A stretch of DNA of 64,000 nt from Manduca sexta (GCF_014839805.1 NC_051141.1:18608777-18672776); one strand, 5' to 3'. Counted from the first letter of the stretch, positions 36,312-49,244 are shown. Notes: a model not told the origin generated them from the letters alone. Numbers and translations: made by a program.

Positions 36312-36417
36312 GAAGACCCAGTACCACTGCCCGGAGTGCCGCACGAATCTGTGCATCGTGCCATGCTTCCACGAGTACCACGAGGGCCCCGAGGACGCCG
36401 CCGCCAACGCGAGGTGA
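36312..36417 (+). CDS. BtbVII: BTB gene alternative tail, terminal exon c: piggyBac-type zinc ribbon
   Basis: Completes an Arg codon and codes RKTQYHCPECRTNLCIVPCF, then HEYHEGPEDAAANAR and the TGA at 36415. Together with exon b this makes CxxC...RRKTQYxCxxC...LCxxxCFxxYH, the zinc ribbon found at the C-terminus of many piggyBac (DDE_Tnp_1_7) transposases. None of the transposase catalytic domain is present. The predicted isoform (exons 1-5 plus a, b, c) is 1230 nt, 409 residues. The zinc ribbon likeness is strong; the membership in the BTB gene is inferred from strand, phase and the absence of any start codon. Confidence 0.7.
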
Positions 36418-39400
36418 ACCGCACGCCAGGGACCATGTGTTAGTTAAATAGCAGGTTAGTTGCGTTCCACTGTTCGTGTCTGCATAGACGGAATAAGATG
36501 ACGATTCGGGATGTTTGGGTGATATATATTATGTCTTGGAATTATAAGTGATTGGAGGTTGATTAGGTAATTTATCTATATTGTAGAGTTTTCTAGCAAC
36601 CAAATAAATTTACATTGACGCGTTTGTGATTCTGAGATGGGTTAACACGAGAAAGGCTTTATCGATTTCATTTTGAAGGGATAAACTCCTGTTAATTTGT
36701 TTTTGTGTGAACTTGCGATATGCTGATAGTGTTAAAATTGTTTTGAAGATAAATAATAAAAATATATATGGTTTTGGTTATTATTGTTGCTTAATTGCGC
36801 CTTAAAGTAAAAGTAAGATTATATAAATGTGTATTGTATTTTGTGATATTTTTTATCATATTGACCAGGAAGCGTATATACCTTATATTATACCTTATAT
36901 TAGAAAGCGAATTTATATCCAGACGTATAATTACATTAATATGTTGCAGTGAAATGTCGATGCACGTGTAATCGGGTTGAGTAGCCGAGGCGCGTGGAAT
37001 ATCTTTAGTTTTATGTGAAAGCCAACATCTCCGTTATCGCCCGCTATGTCCGCACGGATGGGACTGAACGCAGCTAACTGCACGTTTATTTATCGTGATA
37101 TCAAATTTATATTAAGGTTTCCGTGGCCATGGATGTTTATTAAAATTGTTTTATCTCTCGTGTCAAAGCCTAGGGGCGTTCTTGCATTTCATGTGGTGCG
37201 AACGACATTATGTCGAAATATCATATCGAATGACGATAGTAGCTTGAGCAATATTGTCGAAGTTTAACGTGTTTGTACACGTTTTTTTATTATTAATATA
37301 CTATCTAATTGTCTGTGTGTTGTAAATAATATGTAAATAGTTGTCTCGAACTTCAATGAAATTGATGTTCGGCTTGGTCCATGATTTTGTATAGAGATAT
37401 ATTTTTGTATATTTAAGCTAATGATCTATTATAATGTCTACGCATTTCTGGCGCAATTGGTGTTTTTTGACAACGTCCATTTACGTTTCTCAGTGGACGT
37501 CATAACACGTCACAGGAGTAAAAAGTATCGTGAACATTTTTTTTATTTTGTTTAATTATATAAAAAGAAGTTATGTTGTGGCGTTTTTAATTTTATTTAT
37601 AAGTGTTGACATAATCATTTGATTTAGATTCTGTGTTGAAATTTATTCAGAAGTTATTTTTTTTTAACATGAATGGACATGTCATGATAATTTAAAGATA
37701 TGTATAGCCGCGATTGTCTATTTTAAAACAAAACGTCTACTATATATTACTAATATCAATCTATTATCCTACTTATACATATGTAGTTACCTATGTGAGT
37801 GATAACATGACTTCGAGATAGGGTTGCCATCAGAGAGAAAATGTATATAATAATACAAAATGTACACTTGTAGTATTTTAAGACTGTTCGAATTTAGGAC
37901 GTATTTACTACAGAGTTGGGGAGAAGGAGACACATTGGTACACATAACATATATATTTAAAAATCATAAAAAATGTCCGCTCTATATTTTTTCTCTTATA
38001 GCTGACCCGACAGACGTTGTCCTGTCTCAACTATGTATGCATGCGCGCATTCTGCCGATCACTGACAGTTCTTTCAAACCACTGACAGTTATGTAAAATT
38101 AATATTGTCGTTAAGTTTTCTTAAATTTTCTAATTTTCCGCATAATTTTTTTAAATTTTTTCTTTCATAAGAACCTTCTCCTGACAAACACAACAAAAAA
38201 AATTTTGTAAAACGGTCCAGCTGTTCACGCGTGATGGCGTGACTAAGGGAAATAGGGATTCATATTTATATATATAGATTCACATATGCCACATGTTTAT
38301 GAATGATTTTTATTAATAATCCAATGTGCCCCCATCTCCCTTATATTATTCTTAAATTCGGCCATGCGTTGACTGTTTCTCTAATGTTAATTATAGACAT
38401 GGATTATCAATCGTCCGGTACTATCGGTTAAATGATAATTGATCATTTGCCCCTCATTGGTACGCTACTGTTTCACTGATATAACAAATCTGGAATATAC
38501 ATGCTGCTAATAATCAAGCTTATGTACTTATTAATAAAATACATTTTCATTGGCAATTTCTACCGAGCCTTGTCGAATTTAAAAGCTAAAGTGATTCAAA
38601 CGAACTGTGGAGCATAGGCTATTTATGGATTAAAAGTTTATTAGCGAGAAATAAAACGTGCATTTAAATTAATTGAGACATCTTAAAGTAAGAATTTGAA
38701 CATTAAACTAAACGATTTTTTTTCTGTTTAGCAACATCGCGATCATCTCCTCCCTCAGGGATTAAAACCTTGGCAAACAAAAATATATATTTGATCATTT
38801 AGGATTTTATAAAAAAATAATTATATGTTATTAGAAAAATAGCCTTGTGTCCTATGTCACAAAATTATTTTAAAAAGTAGATTCTTGTGCTTGGTAGCAT
38901 GTGTTTCCAGACATTATATATACTTTTGATGACAGTCGTTATATTTCAATAGTTTAATTACCAAAATTAGTCCAATCAGTCCAAAAATGTGTTTATAAGT
39001 AATTGAAAGCAATCAAATAAGTATTTTTATGGAAACCATTTACTATAGTTTTTCACGATTTTCTACTCGCTTCATTAGAATCACTCCGGGTCAAACCCAT
39101 AAGGCACGTTCTACAGCTTTATCTAAAAGAGCGAGTCTGTGTGCCTTTCGCTCAACTGTATAGATCTATATATATGCAAGTTTTTACTGGCCGTTAACGG
39201 CTTTGTTACCTATAGTGCCCTTTAGATATCCTTAGTGTCCCTCGATTGGGACCATTCCCCTAATAAGGAGCTATTTAATCCATTATATTATGTAAGATAT
39301 AATATGGATGGAAATTTTAATGATGAAACAAGAAAAGGGACGTTTTCCATAAAAGCGTCAACTTTAATCGTTGAAATATATTTTACATGTTATAGTGTTA

Positions 39401-42400
39401 ACGAAATTATGAATTTCTTGATTGAAATGTACTTTTAAAGTACCCAGGATTGTCCTCATGAAATTATAAAAAATTATCCATCTTTGAAATTTAACAATTA
39501 TTAAAAGTTTCATATTCTATTAGGGAATGGGTATGTGAGATTAAATTGGCCATACCTAAAACAAACCTTGGGTTTAAAATATTGTTGATCAAAATTATAC
39601 AGGGTGTTAATTATTTTTGTACATTAAAAATCTATATATGGTACAATCAATATTTAAAAATCATAGTTTTCAAAAGTCTATCTACTTCCTAAAATATAAT
39701 AGATTATACTTTCTGAAAAACATTAGGCCATAAGATTCAAGATACTGTTACTATGATGATAAAAGTTTAAATTCCTATTTGTACCAGGCTGTGCCAATTT
39801 GATTCTTATATCCGTTGTAAGCGAAATAATATATCAGATTTGTCTTTGTTATATAGATATTACATTTCTACATAAATGAGTGTAAGCAATAGGTTCAACT
39901 AGGTTTATTTAAACTGTTTTCTCAGTGACTAATTCTGATGCAGTCGCTGGGAAATGAGCTTACGTTAAAATATAAAGGGTACCTATAGCGAATTATTGAC
40001 TATCGGGAATAAAAATGTTATAACAATTATACCTTTGGCTAATGCACATATATATAATGTTGACATATCATATACATGGTTACATTTAAATGTATTTACA
40101 TTTTTTACTTGTGGGTAGAGTCGTAGCTTCGGGTATTCTATTATAGTCCAGTGAAATAGGATTTACCCTCGGAATGAAGACTGATGGGGGGAAAAGCGTT
40201 GACTCCGTCGATAATATAACAAAATATTGCTCAAAAAATAAATTAGAAATTTTTATGCTCAATTTCATAGTAATTAATCTTTTTGATGCATAAGCAAGAT
40301 TTTGGTCAAGTTAAGGGCCCTTTGGACATTATTCCGTCGAGTGACTTTTGACCCGATGCTCGGGCCAAAAAGATCTACGCTAATTACCCTGTTGTTGTTC
40401 ATTTCGAGTCTTGTTTTCAACCTTATTTCACTGTTATTAAATATTATTATATTATTAAATTGTAGTGATTTTAAAGTCACGTCTCGTCTATCAGATAGTC
40501 GACTTATTGTGCTATCGAACTTTGTACATAGGCCTTTTGGACTCAGTCAGTCAATATTGAAGATTTTATATATAATTAGTAGGTTGTTGTGTTAGCTTTT
40601 CGCGATTTGCCACAACTTGCTGTCTGCCACAATCTTCGTATTCAGTTAAATAGAATGTGTATATTTGTGACCGAAAGGCTAGAATTCGTGGCTGTACCAC
40701 TTTTTATAGTTTTCTTTAGTAGATTAGACGAGGACAAATGTAGATAATGCCATCTTTAGAGATTTTCATATAATGTCATAGTTAAGATCTCTGTATAAAT
40801 AAACGGTGTTTTAAGAAACTGTGTCGAAGAATCGATAAATGAGAGATATGTGTATGAATATTTTATAAAGTTGACGGTGATGCAGCTAAGCGTAAGGCGC
40901 AATGGGCAGGGAATTTGCTGTGGTCGTTAAGGACTATATTCACTAGACATCGCTGAACGCCTAAGAAAATTTGATAACCATGATTGTAAGGTTTGATGCC
41001 CATTTTATGTTGGATCATGTTTTACAGTTTAAATTTCTGTAGCTTCAATTCATCCATTAAATTCAGATACTTTAGAATTCTCAAACAATCCCTTATATTT
41101 CAGGGCCCGTTGCGCCTTCGTTTCTTCTCTAGCCGCGGTGCTGATTATTGTACAGTTTTCTAGTGGGATTTTTCAGTGGAGAAGCTCAGATATTAGTAGT
41201 TTATATCGACGTGATATTTAGTAACGTAGTATGGTTCTAGGACGTGCAATAACGTTCAAATATATAGTTAAGTGAAGAATTTTCTGACTATATGTAATTT
41301 GTGTAAACGATTCAAAGTTATTGTCGTTTCTGTGTTAATAGTTTATGAATTCTCTTTATAGCTTAACCATGTGTTGTAAAAATTACTTGAATATGGACTC
41401 AATGAAATATACTATAAAGAAATACATCCATTAGTCGACGCCTAGGTACGTCTTGTGTCGTGGGTATCACGTTCCCACTACGTCTAAATGCCAACCTAAT
41501 AATATATTCATGTGAACCAATATTTTATTTGGCTATGAGGAACGAATTCGCAGTATATTTCATACAAACGATTTGTGTTTTTGTAACGTTTAAGCCATGT
41601 GCCAACAAGCGATGTAATTTTCATTTTGTTTCGCTTTTCCGCACTGCACTCGCGTAATGTAATCAATAGGTACAGTCAGTGTAACATGTTATTTCTTCAA
41701 ATTGTGTCATTACGCTTAAGAAGCAGTGGTATACCATTATAATGCAGTAGATATTGTATAATAAAACACTTATAGATGTTGTAAGACTTAATGGACGTGG
41801 AAAAATGTTTACGTTTTGAGACTGCAGATGAAGTGACGAATAGGATCTTAAAAAGGCCCTTATTTGTGAAAATTTTACTATAATTTTTATCAGAAAAGAA
41901 ATTTTCTTTAATTTCTGTCTACGTCCAAACAATGCATATTAATATATTAACGGAAGCACCTTTTTTAAAAAAAAACAATAGTGCCTATGACGTATTATAA
42001 TATATTGACGCCGTGATACATATGCGCTCACCTTGGTTTACAATAGGTGCATAAAAGATGAACGTAAACGTTGTACTTCATTATAGCGGAAGACTGGTTT
42101 ATATATCTCGCGTTAGAAAAAAATCGTCAATGTGCATGCACCCTTATATAAACTAAACATTTTTTGGCAACGCTCAGTTATTAGTGATGTCATCGTCACT
42201 GACTGTAAGAGGTTACTGTCTTATGTACTATTTTTATGAGACCAATAATGACGCTGGTTAGTAAGGCAAGCCACTAACATTTTTGTATGCAATTAAATAA
42301 GATGATTGGTGCAAATGGCTTTACCAAGCACCACTTATCAGTCATTTTATTCAAATGGGCTTCATGACACCGCACTCCTCTAGTCGCCGCGAGATGTTAG

Positions 42401-43217
42401 TTGTGGATATCAAAATGAACAGAAAAATACAGTGGAATTTACCAAAACATTTATGTGGCTGCTTACTTAGCCAAACACACTTGAACATACAAAAACATGT
42501 CAGACTATCATCTAAGGCTCCATTTTAACAATGTTTGAGTAAACGCTTATCGTCATGGATAATATAGTGCGCCTAAATACAAAAGTCGAACTCCCAAATC
42601 AATGGTGAACAAAATAGTATATGCATTAATTGTCGGATAAAACTTACTAGAACATATAAAACAGTCTCTTAGACAAATAGTAAAGTTTTCCAAGAAACAT
42701 CATAAAATGGTATATTGTCAATCAATTCTTTCAATTTTTTTTATATTGGCATTGTGTAAATGGTTCTCAATTTAAGGTGGGTATTACATTTGTAAATTTT
42801 TCTCACAAAAGTCGCGAAAATTGAACGTTTTTCGCTTATATGGTTGGGAAGTTTTAGTAAATATATATTTTTTCGTAACTTACACTTCTAAAACTAATAA
42901 ATGTAATGCCCGCCAAAGTGAAAGCTATAGCTCTGTATTCATATGAACAGCAAGCGTGAGAATCTGTCTCACCCGAGGCTGCTCAATCGGTCGCATGGCA
43001 AGTCGTATTGGTCGTTTACCTTAAGCCGAGGCTCGCCTGGATATAAAGCTTGTGTTGGTGCTGAGGCTGCTCCTCTGAATACTAGCGACGCTGGCTGTGT
43101 TGTGGTCGCTCTTTGTAGTTTATACGGGATACTCGAAGTGATAGATTTGAAAGGAAATTGAAGTTATCGATATGGAAACATTTTTATCGTTTAAATAAAT
43201 CTCTCATTTTGTATGCA
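36418..43217 (+). other. Gene-poor stretch, probably 3' UTR then intergenic
   Basis: AT-rich. The first few hundred bases probably are 3' UTR of the zinc-ribbon isoform, with possible AATAAA-like signals from about 36750. At 37990-38285 lies a retroelement-like tail. No reading frame here resembles a protein. Confidence 0.4.
37990..38285 (+). repeat. Retroelement 3' fragment
   Basis: Contains GCTGACCCGACAGACGTTGT and AACGGTCCAGCTGTTCACGC, followed by GTGACTAAGGGAAATAGGG and a TATATATATAGATT tail, phrases typical of RTE/CR1-like LINE 3' ends in insects. Identified from memory; no second copy in the window. Confidence 0.4.
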
Positions 43218-43339
43218 ATTGTTTTATTTTTTTCACATGAATTTGGTTAATAAAAGTATAAAAGCTTGTATTCTCACATATTGATCGTTTAAGCTGTGTA
43301 CACTAACATAGATATCAAATAGTATTCCACACCTCGGAG

Positions 43340-43813
43340 CTAAAATCCCTTATTATGGTTCACCGCCCTAAGATCTTTGAACAGATAGAGCGAGGTCAGA
43401 TTTTTTGTTTCCTCAGTATCTAGCGGCTGTCTGGTGACCTTCATCTTCATGCCAGGTCTCTTCTCTCCCCAAATATCAATTATAGACCTTATCTCCTGAT
43501 TGGTGTCGGCGTGTAAAACTATCAAAACTGTTTGTGAGCCTATCCCGCCGTCCCTGATGGTGGCGCTCGCTCCACAAGACCTGGTCGCCAGGTTGTCCAC
43601 GTGAATGTATCTGATGATGTACCCTGGAAAGTAATTTTCGTAGACGTAGACCTGGCCTTCGCTGATGGAGACAGGCGTGTTCTCTACGACGGCGGAGTCC
43701 ATGTGTCTGAGATTGCTTTTCCACATGCCGACTTCGAGAGGCATTTTGTTCACTTCGCAGAATATTCTGGATTCAACCGCCAGTATCGAAGCGAGGAGGA
43801 CTATCAACATCAT
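43340..43813 (-). CDS. Secreted protein of the MBF2 family
   Basis: Open frame of 157 residues from the ATG at 43813 to the TAG at 43340. It begins with a signal peptide (MMLIVLLASILAVES). The middle and end carry the MBF2 pattern: an ITxIxVxD-like block (YIIRYIHVDNLATRS), then ASATIRDGGIGSQTVLIVLH, then SIIDIWGEK. The family is named after a Bombyx transcription co-activator, but most members are small secreted proteins of unknown role, often in saliva, gut or haemolymph. Usual length is about 110-160 residues. A second ATG follows directly. No intron is needed, although many family members have one. Confidence 0.75.
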   Translation of the reverse strand: MMLIVLLASILAVESRIFCEVNKMPLEVGMWKSNLRHMDSAVVENTPVSISEGQVYVYENYFPGYIIRYIHVDNLATRSCGASATIRDGGIGSQTVLIVLHADTNQEIRSIIDIWGEKRPGMKMKVTRQPLDTEETKNLTSLYLFKDLRAVNHNKGF

Positions 43814-44156
43814 GTTGCTGGTGAGACTAAACCACTAATGCGAATGAATTGTGCAACAACGCACCTGCGGCCATTGTGCAAACACAATACAAAGATAAGT
43901 ACGTCGCTTGTAATCGGAATGAGGGACATGGAATTATGATCTTTTTTTAAATGGCACTTCAGTCGTTATGGTGCATTAACGTGATTTTCTACTAGTTCAA
44001 TATATCGAGCGTGTTCAATGTATCAGACGTAGTTAGCAGAAGAAAATATTGCCAGTAGAGCACTTACCGGGTAGGGGCCTTGTGAGTAACCAGGGCCAAG
44101 TAGAACTAAAAGTATTCTATTATATTTTTATAAGTATGCTCTTTGATTTTATTAAA
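43814..44156. other. Upstream region of the MBF2-family gene
   Basis: No gene. On the minus strand a TATAAAAATATA phrase lies near 44124-44135, about 310 bases before the start codon; too far for a simple promoter unless the leader is long or spliced. Confidence 0.25.
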
Positions 44157-45056
44157 CACTAGCTTTTGCCCGCGGCTCCGCCCGCGTGTTAAAGTTTTTC
44201 GGGCTAAAGTTTTCCGTTATAAAAGTCACGCTATATATTTTCCCGGGAGCCTATGTTCTTCCCAGGGTCTCAAACTGTCTCCATACCAAATTTTATCCTA
44301 ATACGTTGGGTAGTTTTTGAGTTTAACACGTTCGGGCAGACCGATGCAGCGGGGGACTTTGTTTTATGATATATTTTTGTAGAACTTTTTAAGAGGAACA
44401 ATCCCGTCATACATTATTGTTGCATAACTTTAACTGTTTACTCAGCGCACGCAACAGAAGCTCCCAAAACTAATAAATTACTAATAAATTGTCCCCGTTT
44501 TTGCATCATTTTTTGTTTCATTATTGCTCCGCTCCTATTGGTCATAGCGTGACGATATATAACCTATAGCACTCCAGGAACAAAGGGCTATCCAACACAA
44601 AAATATTTTTTCAGTTTGAACCGGTAGTTCCTGAGATTAGCCATTACTGCTCTGCTCCTATTGGTCATAGCGTGATGATATATAGCCTATAGCACTTCAC
44701 AAACAAAGGGCTATCCAATACAAAATGATTTTTTTAGTTGAACCGGTAGTTCCTGAGATTAGCCATTATTGCTCTGCTCCTATTGGGTATAGCGTGATGA
44801 TATATAGCCTATAGCACTCCACGAACAAAAGGCTATCCAACGCAAAAAGAATTTTTCAGTTTGGACCGGTAGTTCCTGAGATTAGCCATTACTGCTCCGC
44901 TCCTGTTGGGTATAGCGTGATGATATATAGCCTATAGCACTCCACGAACAAAGGGCTATCCAACGCAAAAATAATTTTTCAGTTTGGACCGGTAGTTCCT
45001 GAGATTAGCGCGTTCAAACAAACAAACAAACAAACTCTTCAGCTTTATATAATAGT
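44157..45056 (+). mobile_element. RTE-like LINE tail with internal tandem repeat
   Basis: Starts ACTAGCTTTTGCCCGCGGCT, a phrase often seen at RTE-like elements in insects, and ends in CAAACAAACAAACAAACTC and TTCAGCTTTATATAATAGTA. No coding sequence. Related fragments lie at about 53385-53630 and, reversed, at 50880-51130. The interior is expanded by a 123-bp repeat listed separately. Confidence 0.6.
44520..45010 (+). repeat. Four tandem copies of a 123-bp unit
   Basis: The landmark GCTCCTATTGG (GCTCCTGTTGG in the last copy) recurs at 44531, 44654, 44776 and 44899, spacing 123, 122 and 123. Each unit holds a GCGTGATGATATATAGCC-like phrase, AGGGCTATCCAA and CCGGTAGTTCCTGAGATTAG. Elsewhere in the window this unit occurs singly, so the expansion is local. 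Confidence 0.85.
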
Positions 45057-45059
45057 ATA

Positions 45060-48000
45060 GAAGTATAGATTACTATAATGTTATTTACGAAAATCAAACT
45101 GCAATAGAAGCCCAACATAGCCCTGGTAAACACATCATAAAGAAAGAAATAAAAACATAATATAATTTCATATATTTATACAATGAATATCACTAACATT
45201 AAACCTAGTGTAGGACCGCGGCGGCGCTCGCGAGCGTGCACTCATACGTTAGAGTTCCGCAAGACCTTATAATTTACACAATTTAAAAACATCCTAAAAC
45301 GAAACAAATTTAAACATTTCGCCGTATTATATAATCAAGCACCTTTTAGTTAATTTAACGCCAATTGTTAACAATTAAGTCGCACGTCACCACAGTATGT
45401 CAATAGACGAGTCGTAAAGTTCATTAGAAAAGATATGTAAAATTGTTTGTTTCTTATTTTACTAAAAGTTACGTACAAACCGACACAAGTGTACAAATTT
45501 AATACAAAAGTGCTGTAAATATTAAATTGAAGTGTTTCGTACATCGAAATTGGACAATATCAACTTGTGAGATCCGCGAAGAGATTCAATATTTGACAAG
45601 TGTAATAAAACAGTGTATGAAAATTGGTAAGCTCGAGTAATTTGAAAGATACGTATATAATAGAAGACTCACGATTACACTCCAGAACAGCAACTCGTAT
45701 AGGAATTAGATGCCGCATGGATCTGAACACATGGTCATGAGAGAACGCGAGGACAATAACGGCCTAACAGACTGTTACTCATGTCTACATCGGAAGAATA
45801 TCACACTGCAAAAATGACCTTAATTCATTTTGTATAAAGACGATAATCAAATAAATAAAACGCAATGTGAAATGTAACCTATTGCCAATAAATTTGCAGA
45901 AAATATCCATTAAATATAACTGATTAAATAAATTTTATAGGTAAGCCGTTCTTGCTATCGCGTTGCTCACATTAAATACCTACAGAAATTTGATCGATTC
46001 TGCTGCAGCTCCATCTAGCAGCAATAAAATATATTAAGATATAACAAAAAAAAATACATAGTATAATTATGAAAATAACAATTCGTTAATCTAACTATAT
46101 CCAAAAGAAATATCTTAATATTCTAATATTTTTTAATCAGACATTGTAATTATATATATTCAATACAAATGTAAAATGGAGTCACATGTAAGGGGACACC
46201 TCAACACTTTTAATGTGTTACTAAACTCAGAGACAATAAATATACATGGCTAATATTTAATACAGAGATAATAAAAATTGATCAGTGAAAATTATTATTG
46301 TGTGCATGCCTTTGTAAGGTCCACAGCATACGCGTACTTTTTTTTAGCCCGAGCGTTTTACTCGCTTTTCGGAGGCTCGATATTTAACGCCATTTGAGGC
46401 TGTCCAACAATGGCAGTCGGTAACCGGCGCGGTCACTTATACTGTAGACGTGATGCCGACTGACAAAGAACTGTCAGCGCCGCCTCACCGAATAGATGAT
46501 TCCAAATTGTTTTGTCTCATCCACTCCTAGGCATGTTAGTAATAAGATACATTAAGTATGATTCGTTATTTTACACAATATAGAAGGTCATTTTGACATT
46601 GCGTTACTAAATCAAACCACATACTCGTCTTGACCTTTGTTGAGATTGTGCCAAAAATCATCCATTAATAACAAATATTTTCACCAAAAATCCTGGTTTT
46701 AGTTTTCAGATTTTTTGTTGTTTAATGCGAATATGACGTGTGCCTAGGTGTATTTCTGACTGTAAGTATGATGTTGTCGCTGCAACGAATTCTCTTAGAG
46801 TAGTATTAGTGGTTTTAGGGCGCGTAAAATTAAAATTACTCTATTAATATTTATTTTGATCGAAACTTACACTTTGTTATTTTACATCAAGCGATGTCAA
46901 AATGACCATTATTAAATTAATAATTATTCACTACAGAATATAGATTAGAACTTGCAGATTGACAAACACATGTGGTGATTAATGGTGTTAATGCAATACG
47001 TATTCAAAGACAATTAATAGAAAACTTAGATTATTATAATAGCAGATATTTGAACCAATATATAAAACTTAAAGACGTATAAATTACGTATAGTGTTTGA
47101 TGCGAGACGTTAAAGAGTTTATATAAAACACACAACCCAATATACAAATTCGTTTTTTTTCCGTAGGGCGAAGACAAAACAATCGACAATCTTATAAAGT
47201 AAGATACGGTGCTCGCAAACGGCAATAACAATGTTATATAACACGATAACACTAGACATGTTTACACTGCTAACTTGACACCGGGATTTTAGTATTTAAG
47301 TCTTCCATAAGCCGAACCTCAACATATTATTGTCTAATATATTTATACTAGTGTTTATATAAGGTATAATATACAATTTCATTAAGATAACAACCTCCGA
47401 GATGTCAAGTTAGTTGCGTCCGCCATTTTTATCTTCAATATGTTGTCATTTGTAAATATTATAAAACATGTTATCCGGTGTGGAAGCACCTTTAGAAGCT
47501 AGGGTGGCGATTCATGGGACGGATACGACACTTACGGAACTCTGAAGGCACTCGTTACCAGTGATATGGCCCCGACCGAGCGACTGTCTCGCACTACTGT
47601 TCTCGCTTCTCCTCTACAAATTGTCTTCAATAGACACCGTAGTAAAATGGCCAATAAAATTGTAGATTCTATGGCCTTACTTGCAATCAAAGACAAGGTT
47701 TTAACAATAGTTTAAATACGTTTTACTAGTCCAATAGAAAAATATGTTTTAACATTGCATTATTTTAGAACAACGCGGTGTGATACTCACAAGTTCAGCT
47801 ATGTATTTAAATAACAGCAAAACGGTATCTATTGAAGGCAACTTATGACGTACACTCTGAACAACGACGCAACATGGATAGTGTTCCGGAGTAGGCAGGG
47901 AGGGATGGTGCTTGGGAAGAGGGCTGAGCGTTTACATTTACTATGCATACAATAGGTACATTCAAAAAGGACCTCTCTCGCCTATAACACGTCATAAGGG

Positions 48001-48477
48001 AATTATCCCAAGTCCTGTGACACGGCGAGGAAGACGCCCTCCCACCACTAATTCTAAACTACAAATGTTAGTCTGATGCAGTCTAGATATAATATCGACA
48101 CCTCGGATGCAAAGTGTGGTAAGTCTAAAACTGTCAACAATATTATATTAATAATATGCATATTTACCCTTAAATAGTCTCTTAACATTATAACATTACT
48201 TCTACAACATCAATAGATATTAAAAATACATAGAAAATATCTAGACTTGAGTAAAGAGTTGGTGTACAGTAAATACATATAAAACTTGTTAATATTTGTG
48301 GTTAACACTTTGCAGCACAAGTATCGATATTTAGTAGTCGACAACACCATCGATATGCGGGGGGTCACTGCCCCCCGGTCACGCCCTGTATCGGGAGCAC
48401 GTTGCACTGTCCGCCGCACAGACTAGCCGCTCAGCGGTGTTGCAGCGCGCGCGTTGTGTTGCGCGTTGCACGATGCT
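45060..48477 (-). other. Probable 3' UTR and downstream flank of the PLXDC gene
   Basis: AT-rich, no convincing protein frame on either strand. The part next to 48478 is expected to be the 3' UTR of the minus-strand PLXDC gene; its end is not clear from sequence alone. A GC-richer patch at 46330-46490 is unexplained. Confidence 0.4.
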
Positions 48478-48546
48478 TTACATGTGGATGGTGGCGGCGG
48501 TGTAGCGCGCCTCGCCGCGTCGCCAGTTCCATTGAGATGGTCGGTA
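48478..48546 (-). CDS. PLXDC2: Plexin-domain-containing protein, last exon: cytoplasmic tail
   Basis: Codes 22 residues, YRPSQWNWRRGEARYTAATI then HM, and the stop TAA. Acceptor CTGTATACAG. It joins the previous exon in phase 0 (LLIK|YRPSQW). The YRPSQW and EARYTAATI blocks match what I remember of the juxtamembrane tail in insect relatives. Too short to be seen by simple frame scanning. The exon before it can be misread as running on through its donor (GTATGG) to a stop at 48953. Confidence 0.85.
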   Translation of the reverse strand, partial: YRPSQWNWRRGEARYTAATIHM

Positions 48547-48988
48547 CTGTATACAGAAGCACATATATCAATATACAATCTGACACGGTCCCTATTGAAT
48601 ATTCACATTTTGTACTTGCATACTTTTATTTTATATAATATAACAAACCGCTAGTGACATGATTCTTGACTTTAATTATTTTTTATTAGATCAGATTACT
48701 TTCCTTACACTTTAAATGACAGTTAACTGAATCCGGCACGTTAGTCATACGGGTACAATTTTAGATAGTTCATTACAAAAAACATTTTATCATAATTAAT
48801 TGTAATAATACATGATGCAAACAAAACATTACGCCAAATTTTTTTTACTTTGTTAAAATGCTTTATATTGCGTAGTCATGACAACTGACGTATGTTTATT
48901 CATTGACAACACGCGCAACTTTTGAACGTTGTACGCGCCAGCTTTAGATAATCTATGAATCAAACATGGACTTGTAATTTCCCCATAC

Positions 48989-49173
48989 CTTGATAAGCAA
49001 CTGTCCACTGCGCGTGTGCGGGTTCTTGAACGCGTACAGTACCCACGCGGCGAGGCTGCACACGAGCGCGACCGCTACGAAGGCCGCCACAGCGCCGCCG
49101 ACTGGCGACCGTTGCTGCGCCGTCGCCTCCAGCGACGGACTCGCCGTGGCAGCTCCCAGTGTGGTGTTTACAT
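48989..49173 (-). CDS. PLXDC2: Plexin-domain-containing protein, transmembrane exon
   Basis: Starts mid-codon (completing Asp with the previous exon), then VNTTLGAATASPSLEATAQQ. A transmembrane helix GGAVAAFVAVALVCSLAAWV follows, then LYAFKNPHTRSGQLLIK. This makes the protein a type I membrane protein with a short inside tail. Donor GTATGG at 48988. The local GC content is high and produces frames on both strands. Confidence 0.88.
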
Positions 49174-49244
49174 CTGCACAATATGTCATCAGTTGAATAT
49201 TACGTACAGGTAGTGGAGGCCTTAACCCGAGCTAGGCTCTAGGT

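Noticed and set aside
48953..49189. 78-codon minus frame read as a complete small membrane protein
   Set aside because: It runs through a splice acceptor at 49173 and a donor at 48988; the exon belongs to PLXDC and continues at 48546.
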